DNA from: Alphaproteobacteria bacterium
Lineage (GTDB): Bacteria; Pseudomonadota; Alphaproteobacteria; TMED109
Direction of reading: 5' to 3'
NCBI GenBank assembly: GCA_022825235.1
Contig: JAJDYI010000007.1
Span: forward strand, 1-64,000
DNA length: 64,000 bases
Position numbers and translations under genes: made by a program. The notes beneath the pieces were generated by a model that ran no database searches, was not told the DNA's origin, and saw nothing but the letters and a program-made list of their open reading frames with translations. The stretch's first letter is position 1. Each line of letters begins with the position of its first letter. Shown here in pieces: positions 9,304 to 20,114 of this stretch.

Positions 9304-10812
9304 CTAGCCGCGGCCGCCGGCGAACCGCACCGCCTCTTCGGCGGCCTGGAACAGCGCCCGGGCTTTGTCGACCGTTTCCTGGTACTCGGCCTCGGGATCG
9401 CTGTCGGCGACGATCCCCGCCCCGGCCTGCACGTACATCGTCCCGTCCTGCACCACCGCGGTGCGAAGCGCGATGCAGGAATCCATCGATCCGTTCACGG
9501 AGAAGTAACCCACGCACCCGGCGTAGATCCCCCGCCGTTCAGACTCCAGCTCGTCGATGATCTCCAGCGCCCGGACCTTGGGGGCGCCGCTCACGGTGCC
9601 GGCCGGAAAGCCTGCCATCAGCGCATCGATGCCGTCGTGTCGGGGGTCCAGATCGCCGTCGACGTTGGAGACGATATGCATCACGTGGCTGTAGCGCTCG
9701 ACGATCATCTGCTCGGTCACCCGCACCGAGCCGGGGACGCTGACCCGGCCCACGTCGTTCCGGCCGAGGTCCAGCAGCATGAGGTGTTCGGCGCATTCCT
9801 TGGGATCCGCCAGGAGTTCGCGTTCGTAGGCGAGGTCGCGCGCGCGGTCCGCGCCCCGCGGCCGGGTCCCGGCGATCGGCCGGACGGTGACCGTCCCGTC
9901 GCGCGCGCGCACCAGGATCTCGGGGCTGGAGCCCACGACGGCGACGCCGGCGAGGTCAAGGTAGAACAGGAAGGGCGAGGGATTGAGGCGGCGCAGGGCC
10001 CGGTAGAGCGCGAACGGCGGCAGCCGGAAGGGGGCGGCGAACCGCTGGGCCAGAACCACCTGGAAGATGTCGCCGTCCAGGATGTACTCGCGCGCCCGTG
10101 TCACCATCCCCCGGAAATGGTCCGGAGACATGTTGGAGACCGGCGTGGGCGGCGGGAGCTGATCGGTGTCCGGCTCCGGTTCGGGCGCGAGCGGCGTCGC
10201 AAGGGCGTGCACCGTGTCCTCCAGGCGGCGTTCGGCCTCGGTGTATGCGGCGTCTGCCGCAAGTTCGCTGTCCGGGTAGACCGGGGTCGCGAGGGTCACC
10301 GTGTCGGATACCGCGTCGAAGATGGCCATGACCGTCGGGCGAATCAGGAGACTGTCGGGCAGCCCGAGCGCGGGCGGGCGGTCCGTCGGCAGTCGCTCGA
10401 TCAGGCGCACCGTGTCGAACCCCATGAAACCGACGAGCCCGGCGGCCATCGGCGGCAGCCCGGCAGGAAGGTCGATGCGCGATTCGTCCAGTAGCCGGCG
10501 CAGTGATTCGAGCGTCCCGAGCGGTTCGCGCTCGAAGGCGTCAGGATCGCGGTGGGCGCTGCGGTTGATTTCGGCCCGGTCGCCGTGGGACCGCCAGATC
10601 ACGTCCGGGGCGAAGCCGATGATCGAATAGCGCCCGCGCGTGTCGCCGCCCTCGACGGATTCGAGCAGGAAACTGTTGGGCCGGCTGCGGGCCAGCTTCA
10701 GCATGGCCGACACCGGGGTCTCGAGGTCCGCGATCAGGGTGCGCCAGACGATCTGCGGGGTGCCTGCATCGTACGGCTGCCGGAACGCGCCGCGCGGGGG
10801 CTGAACCGGCAT
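9304..10812 (-). CDS. trpE: Anthranilate synthase component I
   Basis: TrpE converts chorismate and ammonia to anthranilate. It has 502 residues. The N-terminal domain carries the LLES motif (in [11 protein letters not shown]) that forms part of the tryptophan feedback site, so allosteric control by tryptophan is likely. The C-terminal chorismate-binding domain includes IAGTRPRG, the [10 protein letters not shown] segment and [14 protein letters not shown]. Only 15 bases separate it from the ppiD stop, so there is no room for a leader-peptide attenuator directly upstream. Confidence 0.96.
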   Translation of the reverse strand: MPVQPPRGAFRQPYDAGTPQIVWRTLIADLETPVSAMLKLARSRPNSFLLESVEGGDTRGRYSIIGFAPDVIWRSHGDRAEINRSAHRDPDAFEREPLGTLESLRRLLDESRIDLPAGLPPMAAGLVGFMGFDTVRLIERLPTDRPPALGLPDSLLIRPTVMAIFDAVSDTVTLATPVYPDSELAADAAYTEAERRLEDTVHALATPLAPEPEPDTDQLPPPTPVSNMSPDHFRGMVTRAREYILDGDIFQVVLAQRFAAPFRLPPFALYRALRRLNPSPFLFYLDLAGVAVVGSSPEILVRARDGTVTVRPIAGTRPRGADRARDLAYERELLADPKECAEHLMLLDLGRNDVGRVSVPGSVRVTEQMIVERYSHVMHIVSNVDGDLDPRHDGIDALMAGFPAGTVSGAPKVRALEIIDELESERRGIYAGCVGYFSVNGSMDSCIALRTAVVQDGTMYVQAGAGIVADSDPEAEYQETVDKARALFQAAEEAVRFAGGRG

Positions 10813-10827
10813 GCGGGCGGCTCGCCC

Positions 10828-12726
10828 TTAGTTCGCCGTGCCGGTGCTGTCGGTGAGGACCCGGTCCAGCACCGCCCGATTGATGCGCACCTGATGCGCG
10901 GTCCAGAGCGACGCGATGAACGAGTTGACGACGTCGGCGCCGAGCGCGCCACCGAGCGCGGTGCGGCCGGCCGCCAGATCGTCGCTGGTGGGTTCGTCGG
11001 CGGGGATGACCTCGTCGAGCGTCACGACGACATAGCCGCCGCCGAGCTCCTCGGCGCCGCTCGTGGCGCCGCCGGCTTCGAGTGCGAACGCCACCTGCCG
11101 TGCAGCCTCGGGAAAATCGGCGGCCGCGCCCTCGCCGTTGCGCGTGAACGAATCGGAGGTGTGCAGGACGCCCCCGTGCACCGTGGCCAGTGCGGAGAGG
11201 TTGGCGGTGCCGGAGGCCGCCGCAACGTACGCTTCGGCGCGCGCTTTCGCATCGGCGAGCCGGGCCTCCTCCGCGAGATCCTCGAGAATGCCGGCGCGGG
11301 CCTCGTCGAGGGTCATGGCCCGGGCCGGGACATCCTGGTCCACCCGCACGGCCACCATGCGTCCGTCGTCGAGTTCCTCGAGATCGGAAGTGGTGCCGGC
11401 GTTGACGTTGAAGCCCAGCGCCAGGAGCGCCCGGTCGGGCGCGTCCGGGTGCGCGGCGCCGGCGCTGTCACGGCCCCGGGCGTCGATATCGGAGACCGTC
11501 ACCACCGATGCGCCGCTCGCCCGGGCCGCCTCCTCGAGCGAGGCATTGCCGGCGCGTTCGTCATAGAAGACCTCGGCGCGCTCGTGCAGCAGGTCGAAGG
11601 CGCGCTCCAGCTGGAGGGCGTCGGTCAGCGTTTCCCGGATGTCGTCGAGCGACGGCGCCCGGGCCTCCTCGATGTCGGCAACTTCAAAGACGCGCCAGCC
11701 GAAGGTCGTCTCCGCCGGACCGTGCACCGTGTTCGCGCCGGCCGAGAAGACCGCCTCCGCGTAGTCCGCGTCAAGCTCCTCGCGGGCCACAAGGCCGAGC
11801 TCCGTGACCGGCTCGCCCAGTATCTCCTCGACCGCACCGGCGAGGCCTGCGCCCTCGCGCGCCCGGGCCAGCACGCGATCGGCGTCGTCCCGCGAATCGG
11901 CCAGGTACTGCCTGACCCGGCGCCGCTCGGCCTCGAAGTACTCGTCGCGCCGCTGCTCGAACGCCTCTGCCAGCTCGTCCTCGGAAATCGCGACCGCGTC
12001 CTTCAGGGCCTCCGGGTCCAGGACCGCGTAGCTCAGGTGGCGACGTTGGGGGGTCTGGTAGCGCTCGCCCTGGTCGGCGTGGCGGGCCCGCACGGCCTCG
12101 TCCGCCGCCGGTACGGGTGCATCGGAATCGGCGGCCAGGAACACGGCGGCCCGGGCCCGGCGGCGCTCCCGCTCGAGCGCGTGGAAGGCGCGCACCCAGC
12201 GGTCCGGCGGCTGGGCGCCCGACGACACGGCATCGAGCAGCAGCTCGCTGGTGCGCAACTCGCCGAGGAGGGCGAGGAACTCTTCCTGCTGCAGGCCCTG
12301 CGCGCGCGCGGCGTAGGTGAACAGGTTGCGGTCGAACTGTCCCAGGCTGTTCCGGAACATCTGCTGGTCCTGCAGCCACGTTCCGAGATCCTGCTGGCCG
12401 GCAGTGAGGCCGCGTTCGGACACCTCCACGCGGATCAGCAGACGCCGGGCCATGTCGTTGAGGACCTGCTCCGGCAACCCGAGCTGGCGGATCAGGCTCT
12501 CGTCGACCGCGCCGCCCAGGGACTGCCGGAGCTCCGACAGGCGCTGGTTGTAGCGGTCGAAGAAGGCCGATGCGTGAATGTCCCGATCGCCGACCTCGGC
12601 GACGACGGGATCACGGTAGCCGCTGAAGATGTCGCCGACGCCCCACAACCCGAAGCTGGCCGCCAGCAGCAGCAGAAATCCCTTCGCAACCCAGGACCCG
12701 GCATGGCGGCGCATCGCCTGCAGCAT
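10828..12726 (-). CDS. ppiD: Membrane-anchored periplasmic peptidyl-prolyl isomerase (PpiD/SurA family)
   Basis: A 632-residue envelope folding chaperone. One N-terminal transmembrane helix (about residues 15-35, GFLLLLAASFGLWGVG) is followed by a SurA_N/PpiD-type helical domain. A parvulin-like region lies mid-protein with the hallmark FGWRVFEV ending, and a long acidic C-terminal domain follows. The start at 12726 (MLQAMRRH) gives a short basic N-terminus before the helix; upstream in-frame codons run into the divergent tpiA gene. It is the first gene of the trp operon, as in many alphaproteobacteria, so tryptophan genes share its promoter. Confidence 0.9.
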   Translation of the reverse strand: MLQAMRRHAGSWVAKGFLLLLAASFGLWGVGDIFSGYRDPVVAEVGDRDIHASAFFDRYNQRLSELRQSLGGAVDESLIRQLGLPEQVLNDMARRLLIRVEVSERGLTAGQQDLGTWLQDQQMFRNSLGQFDRNLFTYAARAQGLQQEEFLALLGELRTSELLLDAVSSGAQPPDRWVRAFHALERERRRARAAVFLAADSDAPVPAADEAVRARHADQGERYQTPQRRHLSYAVLDPEALKDAVAISEDELAEAFEQRRDEYFEAERRRVRQYLADSRDDADRVLARAREGAGLAGAVEEILGEPVTELGLVAREELDADYAEAVFSAGANTVHGPAETTFGWRVFEVADIEEARAPSLDDIRETLTDALQLERAFDLLHERAEVFYDERAGNASLEEAARASGASVVTVSDIDARGRDSAGAAHPDAPDRALLALGFNVNAGTTSDLEELDDGRMVAVRVDQDVPARAMTLDEARAGILEDLAEEARLADAKARAEAYVAAASGTANLSALATVHGGVLHTSDSFTRNGEGAAADFPEAARQVAFALEAGGATSGAEELGGGYVVVTLDEVIPADEPTSDDLAAGRTALGGALGADVVNSFIASLWTAHQVRINRAVLDRVLTDSTGTAN

Positions 12727-12762
12727 GATCGACTCTCTCGACGGAAAAGCGGTGACCGACAG

Positions 12763-12770
12763 ACTATAGT
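12763..12770. promoter_or_regulatory. Palindromic ACTATAGT, possible shared -10 for ppiD and tpiA
   Basis: The 67-base gap between divergent ppiD and tpiA has one AT-rich element, the perfect palindrome ACTATAGT. It reads TATAGT on both strands (12765-12770 plus, 12768-12763 minus), which fits a -10 hexamer in each direction. No good -35 sits at 17 bases on either side, so this is a weak call resting on position. Confidence 0.35.
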
Positions 12771-12793
12771 GGAGCGCCACGCTCCGGCCACCC

Positions 12794-13609
12794 ATGGCGT
12801 CACCGGTTTCGCGAGAGAGTTGCGCTGTGTCCGTGTCATCCTGCCTGGTGGTCGGCAACTGGAAGATGCATGGAACGCTGTCCGAGGCGGCGGCGCTCGT
12901 GGGCGGCTTGGCGGAGCGGCTGGCAACTGGCGGCTCGACGGTCGTGCGGCATGCGGAGATCGTGCTATGCCCGCCGCATCCGCTGCTCGTCCCGGTGGGC
13001 CAGCGGATCCAGGAGACCCCGTTCCGGCTGGGCGGGCAGGATTGCTCGAGCGCGGAGCCGGGACCGCGCACCGGCGAAGTGGCGGCGGCGATGCTCCGCG
13101 ATGCCGGCTGCGGGTACGTGCTGCTCGGGCATTCGGAGCGACGGACGCACCAGCACGAAAGCAACGCCGCGGTGCGCGCGAAGGTGGTGGCCGCCCAGGC
13201 GGCGGGCCTCACGGCCATCGTCTGCGTCGGGGAGAGCACCGCCGTCCGGCAGGACGGGCAGGCCGAACGGCACGTCACGGATCAGGTCCTCGCTTCGCTG
13301 CCGGCGGCCGTTGATGCCGCGGCCACCGTGGTCGCGTACGAGCCGGTCTGGTCGATCGGCACCGGCGACACGCCGGGCGTGCCCGACATCGAGGCCATGC
13401 ACGCGACGCTTCGCGACGCCCTGGTGCGGATCCACGGTCCCGGTCCGTGGCGGGTGGTCTACGGTGGATCGGTGCGGGCCCGCAATGCCGGCGCGATTGC
13501 GGCGGGGGGCGGCGTCGACGGGCTGCTGGTCGGGGGTGCATCCTTGCAACCCGGGGAGTTCTGGGGCATATGCGAGGCAGTCTCCCTGACCCGGACCGTC
13601 CCGCCATGA
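12794..13609 (+). CDS. tpiA: Triosephosphate isomerase
   Basis: TpiA interconverts dihydroxyacetone phosphate and glyceraldehyde 3-phosphate. The TIM barrel has the active-site lysine in VVGNWKMHG, the histidine in LLGHSERR and the catalytic glutamate in AYEPVWSIGTG. Annotated from ATG at 12794 (271 residues). GTG at 12827, with GAGAG about 8 bases upstream, would leave a 260-residue protein whose N-terminus better fits the family, so the true start may be there. It heads tpiA-secG-pyrG-kdsA-eno, in which adjacent genes overlap or nearly touch. Confidence 0.95.
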   Translation: MASPVSRESCAVSVSSCLVVGNWKMHGTLSEAAALVGGLAERLATGGSTVVRHAEIVLCPPHPLLVPVGQRIQETPFRLGGQDCSSAEPGPRTGEVAAAMLRDAGCGYVLLGHSERRTHQHESNAAVRAKVVAAQAAGLTAIVCVGESTAVRQDGQAERHVTDQVLASLPAAVDAAATVVAYEPVWSIGTGDTPGVPDIEAMHATLRDALVRIHGPGPWRVVYGGSVRARNAGAIAAGGGVDGLLVGGASLQPGEFWGICEAVSLTRTVPP

Positions 13610-13953
13610 CAGCTTTCCTGCTCGTGATCCACGTCTGCGTCGCCGCGGCCCTGGTCGGCACCATCCTGCTGCAGCGGAGCGACGGCGGCGCGCTGGGCGG
13701 GATCGGCGGGGGCTCCGACCCGTTCGGCGGGGTCATGAGCAACCGTGGCTCGGCAAACCTGCTGACGCGCACGACCGCCGTGCTGGCGGTCGCGTTCATG
13801 GGAATCAGCCTGCTTCTGGCAGTGCTGGCTAGCATCCCCGACGATGATCCGCTGTCGGTGGTGCCCATCACCGAGGAGAGCCTGCCGGGCGGCATCCTGG
13901 AGCCCGTGACCGACGAGGCCGACTCCGAGCCGGCGCCGCCCACCGGAGAGTGA
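13606..13953 (+). CDS. secG: Preprotein translocase subunit SecG
   Basis: SecG is the small accessory subunit of the SecYEG channel. It has 115 residues with two transmembrane helices (about 1-20 and 50-72) joined by the conserved cytoplasmic loop, including [16 protein letters not shown] and the [12 protein letters not shown] segment. A proline/acid-rich tail follows. It overlaps tpiA as ATGA. The tpiA-secG-pyrG order is the standard alphaproteobacterial one. Confidence 0.94.
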   Translation: MTAFLLVIHVCVAAALVGTILLQRSDGGALGGIGGGSDPFGGVMSNRGSANLLTRTTAVLAVAFMGISLLLAVLASIPDDDPLSVVPITEESLPGGILEPVTDEADSEPAPPTGE

Positions 13954-14011
13954 CGACCTTCGCGGTCGCCGGCATCCCCGTTCCGTGCCGCGCCAGCCCC
14001 GGCCCGGCGTG

Positions 14012-15663
<1,652 letters not shown>

Positions 15664-15664
<1 letters not shown>

Positions 15665-16494
15665 TGCCGGCCGGGGCGGTGATGGTGGGTCACGTGACCA
15701 TCGGCAATGATCGGCCGCTCGCCCTGATCGCCGGGCCGTGTGCGATGGAAAGCCGGGCGCACGCATTGGAGACTTGCGCCGCCCTGCAGGAAATCGCCCG
15801 CGAGGCAGGGGTGGGGCTCGTCTACAAGACATCATTCGACAAGGCGAACCGAACGAGTGCCGCCAGCCCGCGCGGGCTGGGGATGGCGCCGGCGCTCGAC
15901 GTGTTCGCGGAGCTGCGCGAACGGCTCGGGGCCGTCGTGGTGACCGACGTGCACGAGCGCGAGCAGTGCGCGCCGGTGGCCGAGCACGTCGACCTGCTGC
16001 AGATCCCCGCGTTCCTGTGCCGCCAGACGGATCTCCTGCTCGCTGCCGCCGTGACCGGGAAACCCGTCATGGTAAAGAAGGGGCAGTTCCTCGCGCCCTG
16101 GGACATGCGGAACGTGGTCGACAAGCTGCGCGGCGCCGGCAATGCGCAGGTTCTGGTGTGCGAGCGCGGCACGTCCTTTGGCTACAATCGCCTCGTGAAC
16201 GACATGCGGGCCCTCCCGGTGCTGCGCGAGACTGGCTGCCCGGTGGTGTTCGACGCGACGCATTCGGTGCAGGAGCCAGGCGGGGAGGGGACCCGCTCCG
16301 GCGGCCGCCGCGAGTTCGTTCCCGTCCTGGCGCGGGCGGCCTGCGCAGTCGGCGTGGCGGCGGTGTTCATGGAGACGCATCCCGACCCCGACCACGCGCC
16401 GAGCGACGGCCCGAACATGGTGCCGATGGCCGGCCTGCCGGCGCTGCTCGGCACGCTGGTGGCGTTCGACCGGCTGGCGAAGGAGCGCGGATGA
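15664..16494 (+). CDS. kdsA: 3-deoxy-8-phosphooctulonate synthase (KDO-8-phosphate synthase)
   Basis: KdsA condenses phosphoenolpyruvate with arabinose 5-phosphate to KDO-8-phosphate for the lipopolysaccharide inner core. It has 276 residues; family motifs include AGPCAMES near the start, the [11 protein letters not shown] segment, [11 protein letters not shown] and [10 protein letters not shown], and the DATHSVQ and NMVPM motifs. The cysteine in AGPC is common to both classes, so I do not assign metal dependence. The start ATG shares its A with the pyrG stop (TGATG), and the stop overlaps eno. Confidence 0.96.
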
Positions 16495-17783
16495 TGACGG
16501 CGACAGCCCTGCGCGCGCTACGGGCGCGCGAGATCTTGGACAGCCGGGGCCACCCGACGGTGGCGGTGGAAGTCACCCTCGAGGCGGGCGCCCGGGCGCA
16601 GGCCGCGGTTCCGTCCGGCGCCTCCACCGGCGCCCACGAGGCGCACGAACGGCGCGATGGGGATCCGGGCCGGTACCGTGGCCGCGGGGTCCTTACCGCG
16701 GTGGCCGCCGTCGAGGGGGAAATCCAGGACGCGGTGCTCGGCCTCGACGCGATGGACCAGCGCGCCCTCGACGACGCGCTCATTACGCTCGACGGCACCC
16801 CGGACAAATCGCGCCTCGGTGCCAACGCGCTGCTGGGGGTCAGCCTGGCCGCGGCGCGGGCGGCATCCAGGTCCCGGAACATCCCGCTCTACCGGCATCT
16901 GGGCGGCCTCGGTGCGCGGACCCTGCCGACGCCGCTCATGAACCTGCTGAACGGTGGCGTCCACGCGCGGAACGGCCTGGATGTGCAGGAGTTCATGATC
17001 GTCCCGGGCGGGGCGTCGACGTTCGCCGAGGCCGTGCGGTGGGGGTCCGAGATCTTCCATGCGCTGGCCGACCTGCTGGGCGAGGCCGGGCACGACACCG
17101 GGCTCGGGGACGAAGGCGGCTTTGCGCCGGCCCTCGAGGGCACCGACGCCGCCATCGGGTGCCTGCTGCAGGCGATCGAACGGGCGGGCTACCGGCCGGG
17201 CGAGGAGGTCGGGATCGCCCTCGACGCGGCGGCCGGCGAGCTGCTGAAGGACGGGCGGTACCGGCTCGCCGGCGAGGACCGCACGCTGGACGCGGCGGAA
17301 CTGGCGGCGTACTGGACCGCCCTGCTCGACCGGCATCCGATCGTGTCGATCGAAGACCCGTTCGGCGACGATGACTGGAGCGCCTGGCAGGACTTCACCG
17401 CCGCCGCGGGGAAGCGGCTCCAGATCGTCGGAGACGACCTGTTCGTCACGAACGTCGGTCGCCTCGAGCAGGGGATCGAGGGCGGAGCCGCCAACGCCCT
17501 GCTGGCGAAGGTCAACCAGGTAGGAACGCTGAGCGAAGCACTGGATGCAATGCACCGGGCGGCTGCAGCGGGCTTCGGCGTGATCGCGTCGCACCGCTCG
17601 GGGGAGACTGAGGACACGACGATCGCGGATTTGGCGGTCGGTACGGGGTGCGGGCAGATCAAGACCGGATCCCTGGCGCGCGGCGAACGCACGGCAAAGT
17701 ACAACCGGCTCCTGGCGGTCGCGGACGAGCTGGGTGCTGGTGCCAGGTACGCAGGCTGGCAGGCGCTGCGGCCCGGGCGCTGA
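16491..17783 (+). CDS. eno: Enolase
   Basis: Enolase interconverts 2-phosphoglycerate and phosphoenolpyruvate. It has 430 residues. Family landmarks are [11 protein letters not shown], the flexible loop [19 protein letters not shown], the metal ligands in LDAAAGE, IEDPF and VGDDLFVTN, and SHRSGETED with the KTGS segment. The product also serves the neighbouring KdsA as substrate. ATG at 16491 overlaps the kdsA stop (ATGA). In most alphaproteobacteria ftsB and pyruvate dehydrogenase genes follow; here a DUF4396 gene does. Confidence 0.96.
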   Translation: MMTATALRALRAREILDSRGHPTVAVEVTLEAGARAQAAVPSGASTGAHEAHERRDGDPGRYRGRGVLTAVAAVEGEIQDAVLGLDAMDQRALDDALITLDGTPDKSRLGANALLGVSLAAARAASRSRNIPLYRHLGGLGARTLPTPLMNLLNGGVHARNGLDVQEFMIVPGGASTFAEAVRWGSEIFHALADLLGEAGHDTGLGDEGGFAPALEGTDAAIGCLLQAIERAGYRPGEEVGIALDAAAGELLKDGRYRLAGEDRTLDAAELAAYWTALLDRHPIVSIEDPFGDDDWSAWQDFTAAAGKRLQIVGDDLFVTNVGRLEQGIEGGAANALLAKVNQVGTLSEALDAMHRAAAAGFGVIASHRSGETEDTTIADLAVGTGCGQIKTGSLARGERTAKYNRLLAVADELGAGARYAGWQALRPGR

Positions 17784-18236
17784 ATGGCGGGCATGAGCAT
17801 TTCGAGCACCGTTCCGGTCACCGGCTCCCGCTGGCAGTTGCTGCGCCTGGCTTGCCGCAACACGGCGGCCTGCCTCTTCGGCTGCGCGCTGGGCGATCTG
17901 GGGACGATCTGGGTCTGCCAGCTCGCGGGAGTGACCTGGCCTGTCTGGCTGATCATGAGCCTTGCCATGGTGAACGGCATTGCCACCAGCTTCACGCTCG
18001 AGACCATCCTGCTGGTGCGGATCATGCAGCTGCGCGAGGCGGTGCGGACCGCCTTCGGCATGTCGCTGCTGTCCATGCTCGGCATGGAGGCGGCCATGAA
18101 CGCAGTGGACATCCTGCTCACCGGCGGCGCCAGGCTAACGTGGTGGGTGATCCCGCCGATGCTGGCGGCCGGGTTCCTGGTGCCGCTGCCGTACAACTAC
18201 TGGCGCCTGCGGGTCCTGGGGAAGTCCTGCCACTAG
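17784..18236 (+). CDS. DUF4396-type membrane protein
   Basis: A 150-residue protein with four likely transmembrane helices, a CxxGxxLGD stretch near the first helix and an ending VPLPYNYWRLRVLGKSCH that fits DUF4396. The function of this family is not established; members are often seen near metal or redox genes. Its ATG follows the eno stop with no spacing (TGAATG), so it is very probably co-transcribed and its translation re-initiates after enolase. It takes the place where ftsB normally lies. Confidence 0.7.
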   Translation: MAGMSISSTVPVTGSRWQLLRLACRNTAACLFGCALGDLGTIWVCQLAGVTWPVWLIMSLAMVNGIATSFTLETILLVRIMQLREAVRTAFGMSLLSMLGMEAAMNAVDILLTGGARLTWWVIPPMLAAGFLVPLPYNYWRLRVLGKSCH

Positions 18237-18256
18237 CGGGCTGGCCTGTTGTACCC

Positions 18257-18281
18257 GCCGGACGCCCTCCGGTCGTCCGGC
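18257..18281. terminator. Hairpin between convergent DUF4396 and TorD-like genes
   Basis: A perfect 8-base inverted repeat, GCCGGACG and CGTCCGGC, with a 9-base loop, lies in the 55-base gap between two convergent genes. There is no T-run on either side, so it is not a textbook intrinsic terminator. The location suggests it stops or stabilises transcripts from one or both sides. Confidence 0.4.
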
Positions 18282-18291
18282 ACCCGTGACG

Positions 18292-18921
18292 TCAGTCGAC
18301 CGGAGCGATCTGCTCGAAAGCGCGCTGCTCGGTTTCGAGAAAGGTGCCGCCGGCGGCACCTACCGCCCGGTAGAAGACGGCCTCCTGGTGCTCGACGAGA
18401 TCCCGGAAGAGGGCCGGGATCCAGGTCCAGACGTGCCGCGAGAAGAAGTTCTTTTGCGACGGCAGGGATACCGGCGGTCCGAAGGTGCCGACAATCAGCC
18501 CGGCCATCGTCTCGAGGATCGCGGCCGCATGGTCCTCGGGATCGCCGGTCGTCCGGGCGCCGCGGATCCCGAGGTCGCGGAAAGTGCGCCGGAGTTCTGC
18601 CAGCGGTTTCTCGTACAGGAATCCGGTCAGGTAGTAGGACTGGTACGGGTTGATGCCCGCTTCCCCCAGGCCGAGAAAAAGATCGTCGTACTCGTGGCGG
18701 ACGGCTTCGCGCGTCATCGTGCGGGCGCACCCGCCCAGCTCGCCGAGCGCCCCCAGCAGGGCCACCTCGCCGGCGCCCTCGAGCGCGGCGGCCGTCGCCA
18801 GCAGATCCGCTGTCGGGGGCGCGTGGAGAAGTCCGGAAAACAGCAGGTAGCACTGGGCGCGCGAGCGATCCTCGATATCCAGTGAGGATGGGGTACCGCC
18901 GCCGGATGCGTTCGCGCTCAA
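18292..18921 (-). CDS. TorD/DmsD-family molybdoenzyme maturation chaperone
   Basis: A 209-residue all-helical cytoplasmic chaperone of the TorD superfamily. Such proteins bind the Tat signal and apoenzyme of a molybdoenzyme until cofactor insertion is complete. Support comes from the REAVRHEYDDLFLGLG segment (the family's E(Y)xxLF motif), the NPYQSYYL stretch, and a histidine-bearing helix near DPEDHAA. It is the last gene of a DUF3305-DUF3306-TorD run with four-base overlaps, an arrangement known from formate dehydrogenase loci. Its client is most likely the FdhA at 57.3 kb; the exported IorB-type enzyme is an alternative. Confidence 0.85.
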   Translation of the reverse strand: MSANASGGGTPSSLDIEDRSRAQCYLLFSGLLHAPPTADLLATAAALEGAGEVALLGALGELGGCARTMTREAVRHEYDDLFLGLGEAGINPYQSYYLTGFLYEKPLAELRRTFRDLGIRGARTTGDPEDHAAAILETMAGLIVGTFGPPVSLPSQKNFFSRHVWTWIPALFRDLVEHQEAVFYRAVGAAGGTFLETEQRAFEQIAPVD

Positions 18922-19415
18922 GCCGGTTTCTCCGGCGCATCCTGGTCATCGGCCGCCGTGTCTGCGGTCTCGCCACCGTCCCTGGAGGCGTCCGGAGCGG
19001 GACCGTCCGCCTCGGTCGGGTCGGGGCCGGGCGGGGCAGCCGGTTCCCGGGCATAGCGGCGGCCGGCCCGGACGGCCGCGGCGATCGCCTCGGCGCCGGT
19101 CTTGTGGAGCGAGGCGAAGTCCTCGTCGTAGTCGTTCAGCCCGTCGAGGTTGGCGAGCACCGGGTCGCTCCGCCACAGCCGCCGGAGCGCCAGGCGGCGC
19201 AGGGCCGGCGCGACCGTCCGCTGCAGGAACGGACGGTAGTCGGATTCGGCCCCCAGCTCTTCCACGTCGGGCAGGTCGGGGGGTTCGGGCACGTTCATGC
19301 CCTGGATGCTGTCCGCGGTCGTTGGGACGGAGGCGGCGGGGGAGCCGTCGTCGTCGTGCGCGGGGGGCCGGGCGGCCCTGGCCCGTTTCGACCATCGGGC
19401 AAGGAAGCCGCTCAT
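18918..19415 (-). CDS. DUF3306 family protein (formate dehydrogenase accessory locus)
   Basis: A 165-residue protein that starts MSGFLARWSKRA, the usual opening of DUF3306, and has the conserved LRRLALRRLWRSDPVL and LDGLNDYDEDF motifs followed by a disordered acidic tail. It has no transmembrane helix or signal. DUF3306 proteins occur almost only beside DUF3305 and formate dehydrogenase genes, and their exact role is not known. The start at 19415 overlaps the DUF3305 stop (ATGA); an upstream in-frame extension lies inside that gene. Confidence 0.88.
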   Translation of the reverse strand: MSGFLARWSKRARAARPPAHDDDGSPAASVPTTADSIQGMNVPEPPDLPDVEELGAESDYRPFLQRTVAPALRRLALRRLWRSDPVLANLDGLNDYDEDFASLHKTGAEAIAAAVRAGRRYAREPAAPPGPDPTEADGPAPDASRDGGETADTAADDQDAPEKPA

Positions 19416-19864
19416 CGGGGCGCCCGCGGCGGCCGGGCGAAGGATTCGGGCGAAGGCCTGGGCTGGCGCGCCCGTTTCCGGAATGGCTCCTCGACGTGAT
19501 GGCGACGCACGAATGCGGTCACCCATGCGGCGATGGAGTCGGGCATGGCCACGGCGTCGACGCGCGAATCGGCATCGTCAGCGTAATCCTGTGCCTCGAA
19601 CGGGCACACCGTGGCCAGGAACGGCTCCGACAGGACCCCGTCTCGATCCGGCCTCAGGATCACGTACACGGCTCGCGCGCTGGCGAGATTCGTGCGGTAC
19701 CCTTCGGTTTCCTTGCGGTGAAGCTCCAGTACGAGCTCCGGGTATCCCGCGTTGGCCGGCGTGAATTCGGGGGTCACCGCCACGGCCTGACAGACGGCGG
19801 AAGCCCATCGTCCGGAATCTTCCGTACGCTCGAGCATCACTCGCACCGGTAACCGGGTCCGCAT
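19412..19864 (-). CDS. DUF3305 family protein (formate dehydrogenase accessory locus)
   Basis: A 150-residue soluble protein. It carries the DUF3305 pattern: a start with LPVRVMLER, an ELHRKETEGYRTNL segment, VYVILRP, a VCPFEAQDY motif, and a basic tail beginning with FRKRAR. Its function is unknown, but the association with DUF3306 and FDH is strong. It is the promoter-proximal gene of the minus-strand trio and is divergent from the ferredoxin-type gene, with about 250 bases between them for two promoters. Confidence 0.88.
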   Translation of the reverse strand: MRTRLPVRVMLERTEDSGRWASAVCQAVAVTPEFTPANAGYPELVLELHRKETEGYRTNLASARAVYVILRPDRDGVLSEPFLATVCPFEAQDYADDADSRVDAVAMPDSIAAWVTAFVRRHHVEEPFRKRARQPRPSPESFARPPRAPR

Positions 19865-20114
19865 GCCGGGTCTCCCGCTGGCTCCCGAGAAGACACCATA
19901 TTAGGCGGTGGCGGTGCTCCGTGCGGTTCAGCATCCGCGGCAGAACCGTCGCGCTGCCCCACCGGCGCCGCGTCAGCGTGGGGTCGCACCGGGCGTGGAG
20001 GTGGTGACGGCACCGCGGCTGCGAGTGCGCCGGGGGTCATGACCGACCACCGGACGGCAAACTCGCGCTAAGCTGTCGAGCAGCCGTTTCCGCGTGGTTG
20101 GAGAGGTACCGGCC

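Noticed and set aside
10813-10827. Tryptophan attenuator before trpE
   Set aside because: Only 15 bases lie between the ppiD stop and trpE, and no leader peptide with tandem Trp codons can fit.
10552-13314. A 920-codon plus-strand reading frame opposite ppiD and the end of trpE
   Set aside because: It is antisense to well-supported genes with complete motifs, has no ribosome site, and its translation is low-complexity arginine/glycine-rich. Long antisense frames are expected at this GC content.
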